A stretch of DNA of 28,776 nucleotides from a virus. A program made the position numbers and the translations under genes. Shown piece by piece: positions 1-7,041 of the stretch; positions within the stretch are counted from its first letter, which is position 1; every line of letters starts with the position of its first letter. The notes under the pieces are model-generated. The model ran no database searches. It had not been told where the DNA came from and saw nothing but the letters and a program-made list of their open reading frames with translations. The stretch lies in the IMG/VR virus record IMGVR_UViG_3300044799_000400, positions 1 to 28,776 of that record. One strand, given 5' to 3'.

Positions 1-188
1 ACATCCTCCCACCGGCAGTTGAGCGCCACCGGCGCATCCTTCCGCCCCATGGCCATGATGTGCTGGGTGCTCCGCTCCGGCCCCTGGACATCGAGCATGA
101 TGTGAACCATGACCGTGGCCCTGTCCGCCGTACCTGCGCCGTTTGCAGCGGAGGAGGATGTCTGCGCTTTCTGAGATTCTGTTGCCAT
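1..188 (-). CDS. Partial phage gene downstream of the tape measure gene
   Basis: The first 62 codons of a minus-strand gene that runs off the left edge. The ATG is at 188-186, one base after the tape measure TAA (192-190), with GGGAG about nine bases upstream inside the end of the tape measure gene. The N-terminus is polar and low-complexity (residues about 4-20, rich in Ser, Ala, Gln), followed by a beta-like stretch with VMVHIMLDVQGPER and APVALNCRWED. By position it should be a tail or baseplate protein, because the gene after the tape measure in such phages usually encodes a tail-tip or DNA-circulation-type protein. I do not recognise the family from this fragment. That it is coding is well supported by position and spacing; the function is inferred. 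Confidence 0.6.
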   Translation of the reverse strand, partial: MATESQKAQTSSSAANGAGTADRATVMVHIMLDVQGPERSTQHIMAMGRKDAPVALNCRWED

Positions 189-189
189 C

Positions 190-2580
190 TTAGTAGCTCC
201 CGCTCGTCGCAAACTGCTGATCGAGATGCCGGTCCACAAATGCCCGCATCTGCCTGGGATCGCTGAACTGCATCGCGTTGATGTTGAGCACATTGACCGT
301 CTGCCCCCTCTGCATACTCATCTCCGGTCCCACTCTCTCGGGGACGTGATAGGCCGGCATCGCCTGCGCCTGAGCCACCGTCGCCGCCGCCGACAGGTAT
401 CCCCTCCCGCCCTTCTGAGGCTGCATCTGCTGCAAGTATTGCTCGCGTGCCGCCTCTTGTTGTTTGCCTATCACCCAGGTCTGAAACTCTTGCTGGGTGG
501 TGAACCCCAGCGCCTTCGCATCCGGGCTCAACGGCGCCGGCTGCGCCATGGCCACCTGCGCCACCGCCCCTGCCCTCTGCTGGGTCGCCGCCTGCCGAGC
601 TGCCGCGGTCTCCCGCTCCTTCCGCACGCCGTGCTCCGGCCCGCCCCTGGCCCTCTGCGCCGCCACCTGCCTCAGGTATTCCTGTCTGACCCGCTCCTCG
701 TCTTTCCCCTTCAGCCCCCGCTGGAATTCCTTCTCGCTGTATCCCATCCCCAGGGCCACATCCTGCATACTGATGTAGCCCCGCTGCTTGGCCTCGACCC
801 GCGCCGCCTTCTCCTCCTCTTGCTTCCTCTTCGCCTCTTCCTCCGCCGCCTTCTTCTCCTTGTACGACTTGGACAGATAGTAAAGCTCCACCGTCAGCGC
901 CGCGATGGCCGCGATCGCAACTCCCACCGGCGACACCAGGAATGCCAGGGTCGCCTTTCCGAATGTCACGGTCGCCGTAGCCGCCGCCTTCAAGCCAGCG
1001 GGGATGCCCTTGATCCACGCCGCCAGGTTTGCCAGGCTAAAGGCGCTCAGGCTCGTCTTCGTCGCTGCCCACTGGGCCGCCCAACCAAACCCTCTGGTCG
1101 CGCGAGCCGCCTCTCGCCCACCCTTCTTCAATATCTCAAATCCCCCGGCGCTCAGATTTTGCATCCAGATCGCCAATGTTTCGGCGCGCGGCCCTGCGGC
1201 TGCCATCGCGGTTTCGGTCGCGGCCACTCCCGCCGCCGCGGCCGCCCCGCCTGTCCCCAATCCTGCCAGCCACCTCCCCGTCCCTGCCAGCCACCTCCCC
1301 GTCGTCGCTATCACTCCCACGAATTGCGGGCCCGCCGCGATCAAGTTCAACACATTCGAGGTCACCATCCCCAGCCCGCCCGCCAGGATCAGAACCCCCG
1401 CCGTCGCCGCTACGGCCTCCATCCCGGTTTTCTTCACCCCAGGCGGCAGCTTGTCGAACCACTCCACTCCCTCCCGCACTTTCCCGATCAGCCTCTCCAT
1501 GATCGGCAGGACATCCTCCCCCAACCCCATTGCCTCGATCCGGACCGCCTGCAGCGCCTTCTCATACTTCGCCATCCCACCCTCGCCGATCTGCCGCGCT
1601 GCCTGATCCGCCGCCCCCGTCGAGTTCCTGATCCTGTCCAGGCTGCTTCTGAATGCCTCCGCTCCCGGCCCGGTCAGGGCCAGCACCGCCCGCAGGGCTT
1701 CCATCTCAGGCACGAGTTCTGCCAGTTTCTGCTGATCTCCGCCGGCCGCTTGCTTGAGCATGTTCATGGCGCCGGCCAGCCCCAGTTGTTTCACCGCCGC
1801 GCCCGCGCTCTCATATCCCTGGCTCTTCACCAGTTTCGTCAGGGCCTCACTCGGCTTGATGAAAGACCGCATCGCCCCCTCTATGTAGGTTGCGCTCTCT
1901 GCCACGTTGAAGCCCTGGATCGTCATTGCCGCCAGCGCCGCCAGTGGCTGCTCGAAGGCGATCCCGAGCTGGGATCCCATCGCCGCCATTCCACCGAGTT
2001 GCCCGGTTATCTGTCCAAACCGAAAGCCGCCCTTCTCGACCGTCGCGAAGAGCTGATCCATCGTCTTCTGCGCCGCCGGCCCACTCTTCTCACCATAGGC
2101 ATTCATGATGTCGGCCAGCGTCGTCGCTGTCCCCGACAGGTCCGCGACTCCCCCGGATGCGCCCTTGGCCGCGATCTTCAGCGTCACCAGTCCCAGGGCT
2201 CCGCTGAACCCCCGGCTCTGCAGTTCATACAATCCACCGGCAAGTTGCGCCGGCATGTCCCGGATCAGCGGGTCCTTGGCGATGTCTATGACCGACTTCT
2301 TCAAATCCTGAAAGCCCGCCTCATTGAGGTGGGCCATGGTATTGACTTCACGTGCCCGCTGATCGAACGTGGCCGCTTCCCGCCCCAGCAGTGCCAATCC
2401 CCCGGCCAGCGCCACCCCTCCGCCCAGGGCTTTCATGCTGGCCGATCCCAGCCCCATGGAGACGGTCCGCAGCCCCTCCATCTGCAGCCGTTGCTTCCGC
2501 ACCTCGTCGCCCACGCGGTTCAGCAGCGCGATCGCGCCCTGGTCTTTCCCTCTAACGATGATGCTCAGCACGTTAGCCAT
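190..2580 (-). CDS. Phage tail tape measure protein (TP901-type core)
   Basis: A 796-residue protein that should set tail length and leave the capsid with the DNA. Visible features are an N-terminal coiled region (about 10-45) with LLNRVGDEVRKQRLQMEGL, a hydrophobic Gly/Ala/Leu patch (about 50-70), then the TP901-like core (about 70-340) with the FDQRAREVNTMAHL block, repeated Gly/Ala helices and DLSGTATTLADIMNAYG. Further hydrophobic segments lie near 390-425 and 555-575, followed by a Lys/Glu/Ala-rich charged helix (about 575-600) and a Gln/Ala-rich C-terminus. ATG 2580 is preferred over the TTG at 2586. It overlaps the upstream gene's TAA (2575-2573) by eight bases, suggesting translational coupling. 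It is the largest gene of the minus arm and follows the tail tube and chaperone genes, as expected for a tape measure. Confidence 0.9.
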   Translation of the reverse strand: MANVLSIIVRGKDQGAIALLNRVGDEVRKQRLQMEGLRTVSMGLGSASMKALGGGVALAGGLALLGREAATFDQRAREVNTMAHLNEAGFQDLKKSVIDIAKDPLIRDMPAQLAGGLYELQSRGFSGALGLVTLKIAAKGASGGVADLSGTATTLADIMNAYGEKSGPAAQKTMDQLFATVEKGGFRFGQITGQLGGMAAMGSQLGIAFEQPLAALAAMTIQGFNVAESATYIEGAMRSFIKPSEALTKLVKSQGYESAGAAVKQLGLAGAMNMLKQAAGGDQQKLAELVPEMEALRAVLALTGPGAEAFRSSLDRIRNSTGAADQAARQIGEGGMAKYEKALQAVRIEAMGLGEDVLPIMERLIGKVREGVEWFDKLPPGVKKTGMEAVAATAGVLILAGGLGMVTSNVLNLIAAGPQFVGVIATTGRWLAGTGRWLAGLGTGGAAAAAGVAATETAMAAAGPRAETLAIWMQNLSAGGFEILKKGGREAARATRGFGWAAQWAATKTSLSAFSLANLAAWIKGIPAGLKAAATATVTFGKATLAFLVSPVGVAIAAIAALTVELYYLSKSYKEKKAAEEEAKRKQEEEKAARVEAKQRGYISMQDVALGMGYSEKEFQRGLKGKDEERVRQEYLRQVAAQRARGGPEHGVRKERETAAARQAATQQRAGAVAQVAMAQPAPLSPDAKALGFTTQQEFQTWVIGKQQEAAREQYLQQMQPQKGGRGYLSAAATVAQAQAMPAYHVPERVGPEMSMQRGQTVNVLNINAMQFSDPRQMRAFVDRHLDQQFATSGSY

Positions 2581-2959
2581 CGTCAATCACGCCCGCCACT
2601 TCCCTGTAGTACCGCTCTCTCTCTTCTCGCCGCCTGTGGTACTGCCGTCTCTGATATTCGTTTTGCCTTGTCTTCTGATCTCTCGTATCGCCCTCTGTCG
2701 CAGGCCCCTCTTTCGTAGGCCCGACAATCCTGTCGGGCATCCCCTCCGTCTCCTGCTCCGCATACCTCACGCCACATTCACCATTCCCCCTCCGGTATAG
2801 CTTTGGCGTCCATGTCTTCCCTCCCACGACGACCCTCCCCCGCCTCACCAACGCTTCCCCCGTCAGCCATGATGCCGTCCTGCGTTGCCGGTTGAACTCC
2901 TCCGGATCCTTTCGGAAGTCGGCCTCCAGGATCTCCGCGATCCTCTCCTCATCTCCCAT
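2573..2959 (-). CDS. Unknown phage protein between tail chaperones and tape measure, carrying an in-frame REP
   Basis: About 128 residues if it starts at ATG 2959 (GGGATG nine bases upstream). ATG 2968 and TTG 2992 are in-frame alternatives, so the start is uncertain. The N-terminal half is acidic and alpha-helical (DEERIAEILEADFRKDPEEF) and continues into a compact segment with GRVVVGGKTWTPKLYRR. After that the protein reads through a REP copy as PDRIVGPT, then becomes an Arg/Tyr/Glu-rich helix (RRQYHRRREERERYYREV). I do not recognise the family. The position between the G/GT chaperones and the tape measure suggests a tail assembly role. The REP separates the folded-looking part from the charged tail, as if inserted into a linker. 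Its stop overlaps the tape measure start. Confidence 0.7.
   Translation of the reverse strand: MGDEERIAEILEADFRKDPEEFNRQRRTASWLTGEALVRRGRVVVGGKTWTPKLYRRGNGECGVRYAEQETEGMPDRIVGPTKEGPATEGDTRDQKTRQNEYQRRQYHRRREERERYYREVAGVIDDG
2715..2738 (+). repeat. REP element (family 1), inside a CDS
   Basis: A full 24-bp copy: GTAG, then stem GCCCGACA, loop ATCC, stem TGTCGGGC. It lies antisense to the host gene and is translated from the minus strand as PDRIVGPT. Confidence 0.9.
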
Positions 2960-2985
2960 GATTCTCATCCCTGCGTATTGTTCTT

Positions 2986-3013
2986 TGCTCAATGCTCAGC
3001 GCTCAAAACTCAG
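2986..3013. repeat. CTCA-cored short repeat run at a gene junction
   Basis: Four spaced CTCA units (GCTCAATGCTCAGCGCTCA, then AACTCA) sit between the tail chaperone stop and the next gene. Similar runs occur at 4834, 7471-7540 and 24941. Confidence 0.6.
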
Positions 3014-3040
3014 ATAGAGCGGGCGTCGCCCGCTCTATCT
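3012..3040. other. 13-bp perfect hairpin overlapping the GT stop codon
   Basis: The arms AGATAGAGCGGGC and GCCCGCTCTATCT pair perfectly around a 3-base loop. On the minus strand the hairpin contains the TAG that ends the frameshifted chaperone (3037-3035) and is followed by GAGTTTTG, so it could be a weak terminator or attenuator. It could also be another dispersed palindrome. The structure is plain; the role is inferred. Confidence 0.55.
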
Positions 3041-3678
3041 CTTCGCTCTCTGCGCTGCCAGTTTCTCCGCAATGATCGTCAGCAGCGCATCCTGGTAATC
3101 TGGCGGCAGCTCTTCGACCGTGGCGGGCGTCCAGCCGAAGTGCTCCATCAGCAAGAACTCCTCGATCAGGGCGCTTTCTGCAGGGCAGGTTGCTCTGAGG
3201 TTTCGGGTAGGGAAACCTCGGAAGAGCCGGTTGGCGAACCTGGCAAGTTTCCCAGTTCACCACCACCCTCTCCCCCGGTAGCACCTATCCCGGTAGGCCC
3301 TATCCCGGTAGGCCCGACAATCCTGTCGGGCAACGCCTTTTCCCCCTCCCCAATCCGTATCCCGTTGATATCCAGGACCTGCAACACGATCCAATCCTCC
3401 AGTTCCTCATCCAGATCGTTGTAGGTTTCCCAATTATGCAGAGTCCCCCCGAACCTCAGATCCCCCTCATCTCCGGGCAGAAGGAAATCGCAGATACCGT
3501 GTTCGAGTACTGTCTCCACTCGTCGCCGCAACCTCCCCTCCAGCATCGCCTCATTCCACTCATCCCGGCCCATCCGGTCGAACTGCTGCACCTCCACAAA
3601 GTAGGTCTCGCTCACCGCCCCCTCGGTCCCCTCCGGCAGATGTCTTTGTTCTCTCCGCCTCTTCTTGACAACTCTCAT
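3035..3678 (-). CDS. Tail assembly chaperone GT fusion, made by predicted -1 frameshift
   Basis: The predicted 214-residue product reads 144 codons of the G frame, slips -1 at GGGAAAC (3253-3247) and continues for 70 codons to the TAG at 3037-3035. The extension is not an ATG-initiated ORF and would be missed by standard gene calling. It reads as a good helical protein (ALIEEFLLMEHFGWTP, VEELPPDYQDALLTIIAEK, LAAQRAKR), like T domains of other phages, where EF-WTP-type helices bind the tube protein or tape measure. In long-tailed phages a G protein and a G-T fusion are produced in a set ratio and load the tape measure for tail tube assembly. Gene order here (tube, G/GT, unknown, tape measure) fits. 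The frame, heptamer phase and coding character are seen directly; use of the site is inferred. Confidence 0.75.
3166..3678 (-). CDS. Tail assembly chaperone G (unshifted product)
   Basis: A 170-residue product from ATG 3678 (GGGGG seven bases upstream) to TGA 3168-3166. A TTG start at 3729 is possible but lies inside a REP. The N-terminus is basic (MRVVKKRRREQRHLPEGT), followed by an alpha/beta domain with TYFVEVQQFDRMGRDEWNEA and DLDEELEDWIVLQVLD, typical of small acidic tail chaperones. After about residue 115 the protein runs through a REP and its tandem partial units (PDRIVGPTG, IGPTG, IGATG), then a Gly/Ser/Pro linker to the stop. The slippery heptamer lies 78 bases before the end of the sense frame. 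The role as G-type chaperone is inferred from gene order and the frameshift arrangement. Confidence 0.75.
   Translation of the reverse strand: MRVVKKRRREQRHLPEGTEGAVSETYFVEVQQFDRMGRDEWNEAMLEGRLRRRVETVLEHGICDFLLPGDEGDLRFGGTLHNWETYNDLDEELEDWIVLQVLDINGIRIGEGEKALPDRIVGPTGIGPTGIGATGGEGGGELGNLPGSPTGSSEVSLPETSEQPALQKAP
3247..3253 (-). promoter_or_regulatory. -1 ribosomal frameshift slippery site
   Basis: The minus strand reads CTG GGA AAC TTG in the G frame, so the heptamer G GGA AAC has exact X XXY YYZ phase. Lambda uses the near-identical GGGAAAG at the same gene position. Two bases downstream a GCC-A-GGTT / AACCGGC stem with a bulged A and a CGCC loop could act as a stimulator. Confidence 0.8.
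3278..3331 (+). repeat. REP (family 1) with tandem 5' partial units, inside chaperone G
   Basis: A full REP at 3308-3331 is preceded by two partial 15-bp units built on GGTAGG and CTATCCC. Translated on the minus strand this gives PDRIVGPTG, IGPTG, IGATG. The 15-bp step keeps the frame. Confidence 0.8.
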
Positions 3679-3716
3679 CTTGACAGCCCCCTGTCGTGAT
3701 ATATCCGACATCCCCG

Positions 3717-3740
3717 GTAGGCCCGACAATCCTGTCGGGC
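3717..3740 (+). repeat. REP element (family 1), intergenic
   Basis: A full 24-bp copy lies between the tail tube gene and chaperone G, followed by AATGCCTTTAT. Related bases (AATGCCGTTAT) follow other copies, so the conserved unit may extend past the hairpin. Confidence 0.9.
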
Positions 3741-3756
3741 AATGCCTTTATCTGAA

Positions 3757-4602
3757 CTATCCGCCGTATGCGAAGCTCACTGCCTCCGCCGTCTGCGTCC
3801 GGCAAGCCTTCAGTTCCAGCGGCTGCATCCCCTCTTCGATGTCCCCCTCCATGATGATGCAGGCCGGGAACGTCCAGGTGAAGTAGTTGTCGGCCCGCGT
3901 GAACCTCATCACCGCGGTGATCCACTGCCGCGCCATGGCCGCATCCCACAGGTCCGGGTGCTCATACTGATGGTCCAACTTGAGCGAGATCTTCCGGCCG
4001 TCGGTCGGGACCTCCCGCAGCAGCCCCGTCCCGTCCGACCCGTACTTGTCATCCTTGCACTGGTGGTCAATACCGAGTTCGACGGTCTCGAGGTGATACT
4101 CATTGCCCCCCCGCACCATCGCCAGCAGCTCCTCGAAGACGTAGGGCGCGGGGGGCGCATTGAAGTTCGGTATGGCCGGCGCCACCCGCGCCCGCGAGCG
4201 CCCGATGCAATCGAAGTCCACCATCAGGTCCTCGCCCTTGGCGCACTTCATGGTTGCGGTGTTGACGGTGACGCCGGCGGTGGCAAAGCCATCCACGTCT
4301 CCCAGCGCTTCCGTCACCGTGGCGCTATTCATGGTCCGGCGTGTCTTGCGGGTCAGCATGGCGATCAGGATGGCTTCCCGCCCGGGCGCGACCTCCAGGC
4401 TCAGGCCTCCCTTGACCTTGGTCGGCTCGGTGGTCACTCGCGCCTCATCCCACTCACCGATCGTGTTATCGAGTTCCCGGACCCCGGGTGATCGCTTCAG
4501 GGTCGACTTCCCCGGCACCCAGATGCTCGGCGCCACGGGCGACCCGAACGTCGGCTCGATCCCGATCCCTATGCTATGTTCCCATTCCCTCGGTTGTGGC
4601 AT
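3757..4602 (-). CDS. Probable major tail (tube) protein
   Basis: A 281-residue protein starting at ATG 4602, with GAGGA seven bases upstream directly after a REP variant. It is beta-rich: an N-terminal segment with HSIGIGIEPTFGSPVAPSIWVPGKSTLKRSPGV, then EPTKVKGGLSLEV, VNTATMKCAKGEDLMVDFDCIG, and a C-terminal half with KISLKLDHQYEHPDLWDAAMARQW and YFTWTFPACIIMEGDIEEGMQPLE. The layout (entry segment naming a fusion to the protein's own resin-like beta sheets, then a late VTFPA/MEGD-type stretch) resembles tail tube subunits of siphophages. It is followed by the chaperone pair and tape measure, the usual order for a tail tube gene. A longer in-frame ORF reaches 4713 but crosses the REP and lacks a better start. 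The family is inferred from position and fold-like pattern, not from a decisive motif. Confidence 0.65.
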   Translation of the reverse strand: MPQPREWEHSIGIGIEPTFGSPVAPSIWVPGKSTLKRSPGVRELDNTIGEWDEARVTTEPTKVKGGLSLEVAPGREAILIAMLTRKTRRTMNSATVTEALGDVDGFATAGVTVNTATMKCAKGEDLMVDFDCIGRSRARVAPAIPNFNAPPAPYVFEELLAMVRGGNEYHLETVELGIDHQCKDDKYGSDGTGLLREVPTDGRKISLKLDHQYEHPDLWDAAMARQWITAVMRFTRADNYFTWTFPACIIMEGDIEEGMQPLELKACRTQTAEAVSFAYGG

Positions 4603-4613
4603 CTTTGTCCTCG

Positions 4614-4650
4614 GTAGGCCCGACAATCCTGTGCGACCCGGTCGCCGGGC
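4614..4650 (+). repeat. REP variant with nested palindrome, intergenic
   Basis: A 37-bp form: GTAG, GCCCGACAATCCTGT, then GCGACCCGGTCGC (itself a palindrome), then CGGGC. The same form occurs at 5618. The unit is not a multiple of three and both copies lie outside genes. Confidence 0.75.
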
Positions 4651-4833
4651 ATTCCCCCTCCGATTCATTCCCTGGTTGGCCCTTCCTCTGCTTCCACTCT
4701 CGGAGGTCCCCACAAGTGGGGCCTTGCGATTGCTTCGAACTTGGTTGGGCCACTCCAGTCAACGGTGGGCGGGGGCTGTATTCCCACCCCTGAACCTCGG
4801 TTTGTCAATGTTGTTCCCCCCCTCCCAGCCCAA

Positions 4834-4860
4834 TGCTCACCGCTCAACTCTCAGCGCTTC
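4834..4860. repeat. CTCA-cored short repeat run
   Basis: TGCTCACCGCTCAACTCTCA followed by GCGCTT. It lies directly after the stop of the next minus-strand gene. The 259-base gap 4603-4861 also holds the REP variant at 4614 and a small CCCCAC-AA-GTGGGG hairpin (4708-4721), and no convincing gene. Confidence 0.6.
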
Positions 4861-4861
4861 C

Positions 4862-5596
4862 CTACAGCGCCATCGGCCGGTCCAGCTTGCTCCTGAACTT
4901 TACCTGCTCCCCGTTCTCTCCCCCGCTCACGATCGCCACCAGCGTGATGTCGATGTAGATGTCGCCGCCGTCGCCGATGTCCACCGTATCCCCGGCCTCC
5001 CCGTCAACGGTGATCTGCTTGACCTCGGTCGTCGTGTCCGGCTTCTTGCAGGTGACGTTGAGCAGCACATCCGTGGCCGCCTTCCCCTCCGGGATATAGG
5101 CCTCGAGGTTGTTCCCACCCGTGTAGGCGCTCAGTCCCAACCCATCCACCCAGGTCCCGCTCCCGGAGCCGGTCACGTTGTAGGCTCCCATCTCCACCAC
5201 GTCGTCATAGACATTGGCCACGGCCAGCCGCGCCCCGATGGTCCTGTTGTGCAGCTCCGATACCTGGATAGCCACTCGCCACTCCACGGCCGCCAGGTAG
5301 TCATCCAGGGTCGTGTAGACCTCCTTGGTCTCACCGCTCTCCGGCTGTCGCTGGAGATGCTGCAGGAAGCCGTTCAGCAGTTCGCTTTGCAGGTTGGAGT
5401 AGAAGGCTCCGGAGGCGATGGCCAGGTCCACATTATGGGCGGCCAACCCCAGGGGCAGTTCCACGCTCGGGTCCTCACTCGTGGTCACCCGATCGTAGAA
5501 GACGGTCCCACCGTCTATCGCCGCGGCGAGGTTCTTCTCGATATAGGCGACCCGGTCGAATATCCCCTGCGCAATTGCATCATCAATGATGGCCAT
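4862..5596 (-). CDS. Unknown phage structural protein (244 aa)
   Basis: It starts at ATG 5596 with GGAG nine bases upstream. The N-terminal half is mainly helical (DDAIAQGIFDRVAYIEKNLAAAI; ELLNGFLQHLQRQPESG; YTTLDDYLAAVEWRVAIQVSEL). The C-terminal half is beta-rich and acidic, ending with a repeat-free sandwich-like stretch (EVKQITVDGEAGDTVDIGDGGDIYIDITLVAIVSG, then EQVKFRSKLDRPMAL). It lies between the capsid cluster and the tail tube gene, where head completion, neck or tail terminator proteins are usually encoded. I do not recognise the family. There is no signal peptide or membrane segment. It is clearly coding on length, start signal and composition. Confidence 0.75.
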   Translation of the reverse strand: MAIIDDAIAQGIFDRVAYIEKNLAAAIDGGTVFYDRVTTSEDPSVELPLGLAAHNVDLAIASGAFYSNLQSELLNGFLQHLQRQPESGETKEVYTTLDDYLAAVEWRVAIQVSELHNRTIGARLAVANVYDDVVEMGAYNVTGSGSGTWVDGLGLSAYTGGNNLEAYIPEGKAATDVLLNVTCKKPDTTTEVKQITVDGEAGDTVDIGDGGDIYIDITLVAIVSGGENGEQVKFRSKLDRPMAL

Positions 5597-5617
5597 CCGT
5601 CTCTCTCCTCAATCCCG

Positions 5618-5693
5618 GTAGGCCCGACAATCCTGTGCGACCGGGTCGCCGGGCAATGCCTTCATCGGAGCCCGACAGGATTGTCGGGCCTAC
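5618..5693. repeat. REPIN-like inverted pair (37-bp variant plus standard REP)
   Basis: The nested-palindrome variant (5618-5654, GTAG on plus) faces a standard copy (5670-5693, GTAG on minus). The GTAGs are outermost, as in REPINs. The minus-strand GTAG supplies the TAG stop (5692-5690) of the next gene. Confidence 0.8.
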
Positions 5694-6022
5694 CCCTCTC
5701 TATCCAATGCCTTCTCCAACCTCTCCATCAGTGCACCCAACCGCCCATCCTGCGCCGTGGACAGATCCCTCATCTCCGCCAGGAACGTCTCCTGCGCATC
5801 TCTCCCGCCGCTGGTCAGCTTCACGACCGTCTCCATCAGCAGGCCCGCACTCTTGATCTGATTCTCCGCCGCATCCACCAGTTGCTGGATCTGGCCGTTC
5901 TTCTCGTCAATCTTGCCCTTCATCCATGCGAACATCCCGCGCGCCAGAAAAGCCAGGAGGGCGAACAACCCCGCCATGGTCCCTGCCACGATGCCGATCT
6001 CGCCCCCTGTCAGATGCTGCAT
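5690..6022 (-). CDS. Small membrane-anchored coiled-coil protein
   Basis: A 110-residue protein starting at ATG 6022 (GGGAG three bases further upstream). It has one clear membrane segment near the N-terminus (about 9-33, GIVAGTMAGLFALLAFLARGMFAWM), then a charged coiled-coil-like helix (KIDEKNGQIQQLVDAAENQIKSA) and a second amphipathic helix to the end. The architecture could fit a holin-like or spanin-like protein or an inner membrane factor, but its position between the capsid and tail genes does not settle this. The stop codon is part of a REP: GAG GGG TAG uses the GTAG of the minus-oriented copy, so the C-terminus may have been reset by the insertion. Function unknown. Confidence 0.65.
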   Translation of the reverse strand: MQHLTGGEIGIVAGTMAGLFALLAFLARGMFAWMKGKIDEKNGQIQQLVDAAENQIKSAGLLMETVVKLTSGGRDAQETFLAEMRDLSTAQDGRLGALMERLEKALDREG

Positions 6023-6035
6023 GATCTCCCTATCC

Positions 6036-6944
6036 TTACGCCGTCAAGCATGTCGTCAGCAGCGAGCCCGCCTCCGCGCAGACGACCTTCTCATCCTGCA
6101 CCAGGTTGACTTCGATGAAGTCGGAGTGCCGGGGTTCCTCGCGCCAGCGCCTCGTGTAGAACGGCTTCTGGCGGAAGGTGTAGCCCGCCGAAACCTGCTT
6201 CAGGCCGGGCCGCGCCGCCACATACCCGATCCACACGTCGTCTCCCCAGATGTCGCCGATGACCGGGTCCTGCCCCTCGATGGCGCTGTCGTACATCGCC
6301 TCCGCCACCAGGATGCGCGGGATCTCAAACAGCGTCTGCAGGTGCTCTATCGTCACCTGCACCCGCATCAGCGGGTTGATCCACTCGATGATCTCCGCGT
6401 TCCCCTTGAGCGCGTTGAAGACCGAGAAGGGCAGCACCATGGTGTTCGGGCGCAGGCCCGACGCCAGCCGGATCGTCTCCCGCGCCGCCAGCACATCCTC
6501 CACCGGCGTGCTCGCATCCTGATCCCACTTGGTGCCCGGCGAGTCGTTGTCCCACGTCCCGGTATCGGTCAGGAGCGTCATCACGCGGATCTCATAGTCC
6601 AGCAACATGAGATCGGTGAGTAGCTCGGTGGTGTCCACGTCCAAGTTGAGCGGCGCGTCGGCGTTGTCCCGCTCCTCGTCGTCAATGCCCTGAGCCAGGG
6701 CATAGGACCGGCAGGAGTAGCTGCCCGTGGTGACGGTCCAGTCCACCTCAGGGGCCCGCGTCATCCGGGCCCGCGCGGTCCGCACCGGCCGGAACCGTTC
6801 CGCCCCATACTTGTAGTACAGGTCGGACAGCTTCCGCACGGGCACGATCGGCCACACGTCCTCGGCCACATAGTCCGAGTTGCGGTAAGCGATGCTGACA
6901 TTGGTCAGCGGCACATTCACATGGACTTCATTGCGCTCCGGCAT
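6036..6944 (-). CDS. Major capsid protein
   Basis: A 302-residue protein starting at ATG 6944 with GGAGG six bases upstream. It opens with LTNVSIAYRNSDYVAEDVWPIVPVRKLSDLYYKYG, a pattern I associate with major capsid proteins of many phages. It continues with a central helical region (LLTDLMLLDYEIRVMTLLTD), TMVLPFSVFNALKGNAEIIEW, and a C-terminal beta part with GDDVWIGYVAARPGLKQVSAGYTFR. It lies directly after the decoration protein and the protease/scaffold gene, the usual capsid order (Mu I/Z then T). It contains no REP, unlike the protease gene beside it. The HK97 fold is inferred from family knowledge. Confidence 0.85.
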   Translation of the reverse strand: MPERNEVHVNVPLTNVSIAYRNSDYVAEDVWPIVPVRKLSDLYYKYGAERFRPVRTARARMTRAPEVDWTVTTGSYSCRSYALAQGIDDEERDNADAPLNLDVDTTELLTDLMLLDYEIRVMTLLTDTGTWDNDSPGTKWDQDASTPVEDVLAARETIRLASGLRPNTMVLPFSVFNALKGNAEIIEWINPLMRVQVTIEHLQTLFEIPRILVAEAMYDSAIEGQDPVIGDIWGDDVWIGYVAARPGLKQVSAGYTFRQKPFYTRRWREEPRHSDFIEVNLVQDEKVVCAEAGSLLTTCLTA

Positions 6945-6975
6945 CTCGATCCTCCGTCAGCCCCCGCTGACTGCC

Positions 6976-7038
6976 GTAGGCCCGACAATCCTGTCGGGCA
7001 TCCCCTTTCGCAGAGCCCGACACGATTGTCGGGCCTAC
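6976..7038. repeat. REPIN-like inverted pair of REPs, intergenic
   Basis: A plus-oriented copy (6976-6999) and a minus-oriented copy (7015-7038; loop variant CACGATTG) face each other with a 15-base spacer. The minus GTAG begins four bases after the decoration gene stop. Confidence 0.85.
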
Positions 7039-7041
7039 GAT

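Noticed and set aside
226-2718. An 830-codon plus-strand ORF opposite the tape measure gene
   Set aside because: It is rich in Arg, Pro, His and Leu, as expected for the antisense of a GC-rich gene, and lacks domain-like pattern. The minus strand encodes a convincing tape measure protein.
3003-3284. A 93-codon minus-strand ORF overlapping the end of chaperone G
   Set aside because: It is in the +1 frame relative to G. The protein-like extension is in the -1 frame reached through GGGAAAC; this ORF is Arg/Ala-rich shadow sequence.
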